Virus record (IMG/VR): IMGVR_UViG_3300042549_002556
Span: 1 to 21,147 of that record
Direction: 5' to 3' (one strand)
Source of the DNA: a virus
Length of the DNA: 21,147 nucleotides
The position numbers and the translations under genes were made by a program. Shown piece after piece: positions 19,463 to 21,147 of the stretch. Every line of letters begins with the position of its first letter. Positions within the stretch are counted from its first letter, which is position 1. The notes under the pieces were generated by a model. It did no database searches and had not been told where the DNA came from. It saw nothing but the letters and a program-made list of their open reading frames with translations.

Positions 19463-21147
19463 TTGAATAGAGATAAGAAGATATTATCAGACTTAATTGT
19501 GTATATGAAGTATGCAAAATATTTACACAATGAAAAAAGAAGAGAGACCTGGGAAGAAATTGTAGATAGAAATTTACAAATGCATGTGAGGAAGTTTCCT
19601 GAATTAACAGAAGAATTAACCAAAGTTTATAATGATTATGTAATCAACAAAAAAGTATTACCTTCAATGAGAAGTTTACAATTTGGTGGTTTACCTATTG
19701 AAATAAATAATGCAAGACTATTTAATTGTAGTTATTTACCTATTGATGATTATAGAGCTTTTAGTGAAACAATGTTTTTATTACTTTCTGGTTGTGGTGT
19801 AGGGTATTCTGTACAAAAACATCATGTTGAAAAATTACCTGAAATAAATAAACCTGTTAAGAATAAAAGATACCTTGTAGCTGATTCAATTATTGGTTGG
19901 GCTGATGCAATTAAAGTATTGATGAGTAGTTATTTTACAGGTAAATCTAAACCTAGTTTTGATTTTAGAGATATTAGAGAAAAGGGAGCAATTTTAGTTA
20001 CAGCTGGAGGTAAAGCTCCTGGTCCAGAACCTTTAAAAAGATGTTTGTTTGAAATAGAACAAATTTTAGAAAGATATAATAACGGAGATAAGTTATCTAC
20101 TATTGATTGTCATTCTATTCTTTGTCATATTGCTGATAGTGTTTTAAGTGGTGGTATTAGACGTAGTGCTATGATTGCTGGATTCACTATGGACGATGAA
20201 GATATGTTAGCTTGTAAAAGTGGTAATTGGTGGGAAAGTAATCCTCACTTTGCTAGAGCTAATAATAGTGCTATTATTGTTAACTCTCGTATTAAGAAAA
20301 ATGAGTTTGATAATTTATGGTTGAAGATAGAAAATAGTGGTAGCGGAGAACCTGGTTTATACTTTACTAATGATTGTGAATACTTTACTAATCCTTGTGT
20401 AGAGACTAGTCTTAGACCTTTTAGTTTCTGTAATCTTGTAGAGATTAATGCCGAAGGTATTGAAACGCAAGAAGAATTTAACAATAGAAGTAAAGCTGCT
20501 GCATTTATTAATACTCTTCAAGCTAGTTATACTGACTTTGTATATCTTAGAAGTATTTGGAAAAAAACTACTGAAAAAGATGCTCTTATTGGTACAGGTA
20601 TAACAGGAATTGGTAGTGGTACTTTAGATATCTTAGATAAAAAAGAAGCTTCTACTATTGTATTAGAAGAAAATAAAAGAGTTGCTAAATTAATAGGCAT
20701 CAATAAAGCAGCAAGATGTTGTGTAGTAAAACCAGCGGGTACTAGTTCAATCGTACTTGGTACTTCAAGTGGTATTCATGCTTATCATAATAACTTCTAT
20801 ATTCGTAGAGTACGTATTAATAAAAATGAAGCTTTATATACGCATTTACAAATTAATAATCCTGAATTATTAGAAGATGAAATATTTAGTCCAACAACTA
20901 CAGCTGTAATCAGTGTTCCACAAAAAGCTCCAGAAACTTGTCATATTAGAACAGAAAGTGCTTTAGCTTTATTAGAAAGAACTAAAGATTATAATATAGA
21001 TTGGGTTAGAAATAGTCATAATAGTGGTCCTAATTATCACAATGTTAGTGCTACTGTCTCTATTAAAGAAAATGAATGGAAAGAAGTTGGAGAGTGGATG
21101 TGGAGGAATAGAGATTCATACCACGGTTTAAGTGTATTACCATATAG
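19463..21147 (+). CDS. nrdJ: Adenosylcobalamin-dependent ribonucleotide reductase, class II (partial)
   Basis: This reduces ribonucleotides to deoxyribonucleotides with B12 as radical generator, without oxygen. Active-site residues match the monomeric Lactobacillus leichmannii RTPR: C89 in FNCSYLP, then N310-P-C312-V-E314 and C323. The eleven-residue gap C312-C323 equals C408-C419 of that enzyme. The blocks MFLLLSGCGVGYSV, ADSIIGWADAI and GGIRRSAMI also fit RTPR. About 560 residues are present and the C-terminus runs off the edge. The frame has no ATG before 19505 (residue 15), but homology reaches further upstream, so I take TTG 19463 (AAAACAAAA-TTG) as the start. It may be reduced by the thioredoxin at 5582. 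No promoter was found in the 60 bases after the terminator. Confidence 0.9.
   Translation, partial: MNRDKKILSDLIVYMKYAKYLHNEKRRETWEEIVDRNLQMHVRKFPELTEELTKVYNDYVINKKVLPSMRSLQFGGLPIEINNARLFNCSYLPIDDYRAFSETMFLLLSGCGVGYSVQKHHVEKLPEINKPVKNKRYLVADSIIGWADAIKVLMSSYFTGKSKPSFDFRDIREKGAILVTAGGKAPGPEPLKRCLFEIEQILERYNNGDKLSTIDCHSILCHIADSVLSGGIRRSAMIAGFTMDDEDMLACKSGNWWESNPHFARANNSAIIVNSRIKKNEFDNLWLKIENSGSGEPGLYFTNDCEYFTNPCVETSLRPFSFCNLVEINAEGIETQEEFNNRSKAAAFINTLQASYTDFVYLRSIWKKTTEKDALIGTGITGIGSGTLDILDKKEASTIVLEENKRVAKLIGINKAARCCVVKPAGTSSIVLGTSSGIHAYHNNFYIRRVRINKNEALYTHLQINNPELLEDEIFSPTTTAVISVPQKAPETCHIRTESALALLERTKDYNIDWVRNSHNSGPNYHNVSATVSIKENEWKEVGEWMWRNRDSYHGLSVLPY

Noticed and set aside
1-21147. CRISPR array, insertion sequence, integrase, reverse transcriptase or retron
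   Set aside because: No regularly spaced repeats, terminal inverted repeats, transposase, integrase or RT motifs were seen on either strand.

Overview
The window looks like part of the early/replication region of a tailed double-stranded DNA phage (Caudoviricetes) of a Bacteroidota host, probably a flavobacterium-like one. It is strongly AT-rich. Every credible gene lies on the + strand. Genes are packed with ATGA/TAATG-type overlaps, and many are under 80 codons. Starts are preceded by A-rich leaders (for example AAATAAATAAAAATG) rather than Shine-Dalgarno sites. Five sites match the Bacteroidota promoter form TTG-N19/20-TAnnTTTG. The gene set (SF2 helicase, DnaB-like ATPase, two PD-(D/E)XK nucleases, acidic-tailed SSB, Toprim primase, family B polymerase, PhoH, dUTPase) resembles that of crAss-like and related Bacteroidota phages. 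That assignment is an inference from motifs; no search was run.

Layout. 1-210 is the tail of an unknown gene. 213-786 is a promoter and a NUMOD4/HNH homing endonuclease, followed by a cluster of small hairpins. 913-1173 is a small unknown gene. 1174-1553 has no convincing gene and holds a highly structured RNA. That RNA ends in a 134-nt tRNA-like element with a perfect acceptor stem, a Leu-type D-arm and a canonical T-arm, but an abnormally long middle. 1554-5848 is a chain of small genes around an SF2 helicase, ending in a thioredoxin. 5849-7595 holds the DnaB-like ATPase and three small genes. A promoter at 7598-7628 then opens the replication operon: nuclease, nuclease, coiled-coil protein, SSB, (HNH insert), primase, polymerase B, small proteins, a possible phosphoribosyltransferase-fold protein and PhoH (7633-15102).

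15103-15578 is a second gene-free block. It has a promoter, then two mutually exclusive hairpins of which the second is a perfect-looking intrinsic terminator (an attenuator or riboswitch-like arrangement), then about 310 nt of further structured leader. After it come small genes, a GIY-YIG endonuclease, a dNTP pyrophosphohydrolase-like protein, a promoter driving an RHH regulator that overlaps an HNH endonuclease, a dUTPase, another promoter with an unknown 173-residue protein and a strong terminator, and finally the start of an adenosylcobalamin-dependent (class II, monomeric RTPR-type) ribonucleotide reductase that runs off the right edge.

How the genes work together: helicases, primase, SSB, polymerase and nucleases form a largely self-sufficient replication and recombination set. 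The class II reductase, thioredoxin (its usual electron donor), dUTPase and the pyrophosphohydrolase-like protein shape the dNTP pool. Four free-standing homing endonucleases (three HNH, one GIY-YIG) are inserted between these genes. The most unusual items are the tRNA-like RNA at 1400-1533, the switchable terminator at 15183-15266, and the self-contained RHH-HNH unit at 17008-17922.
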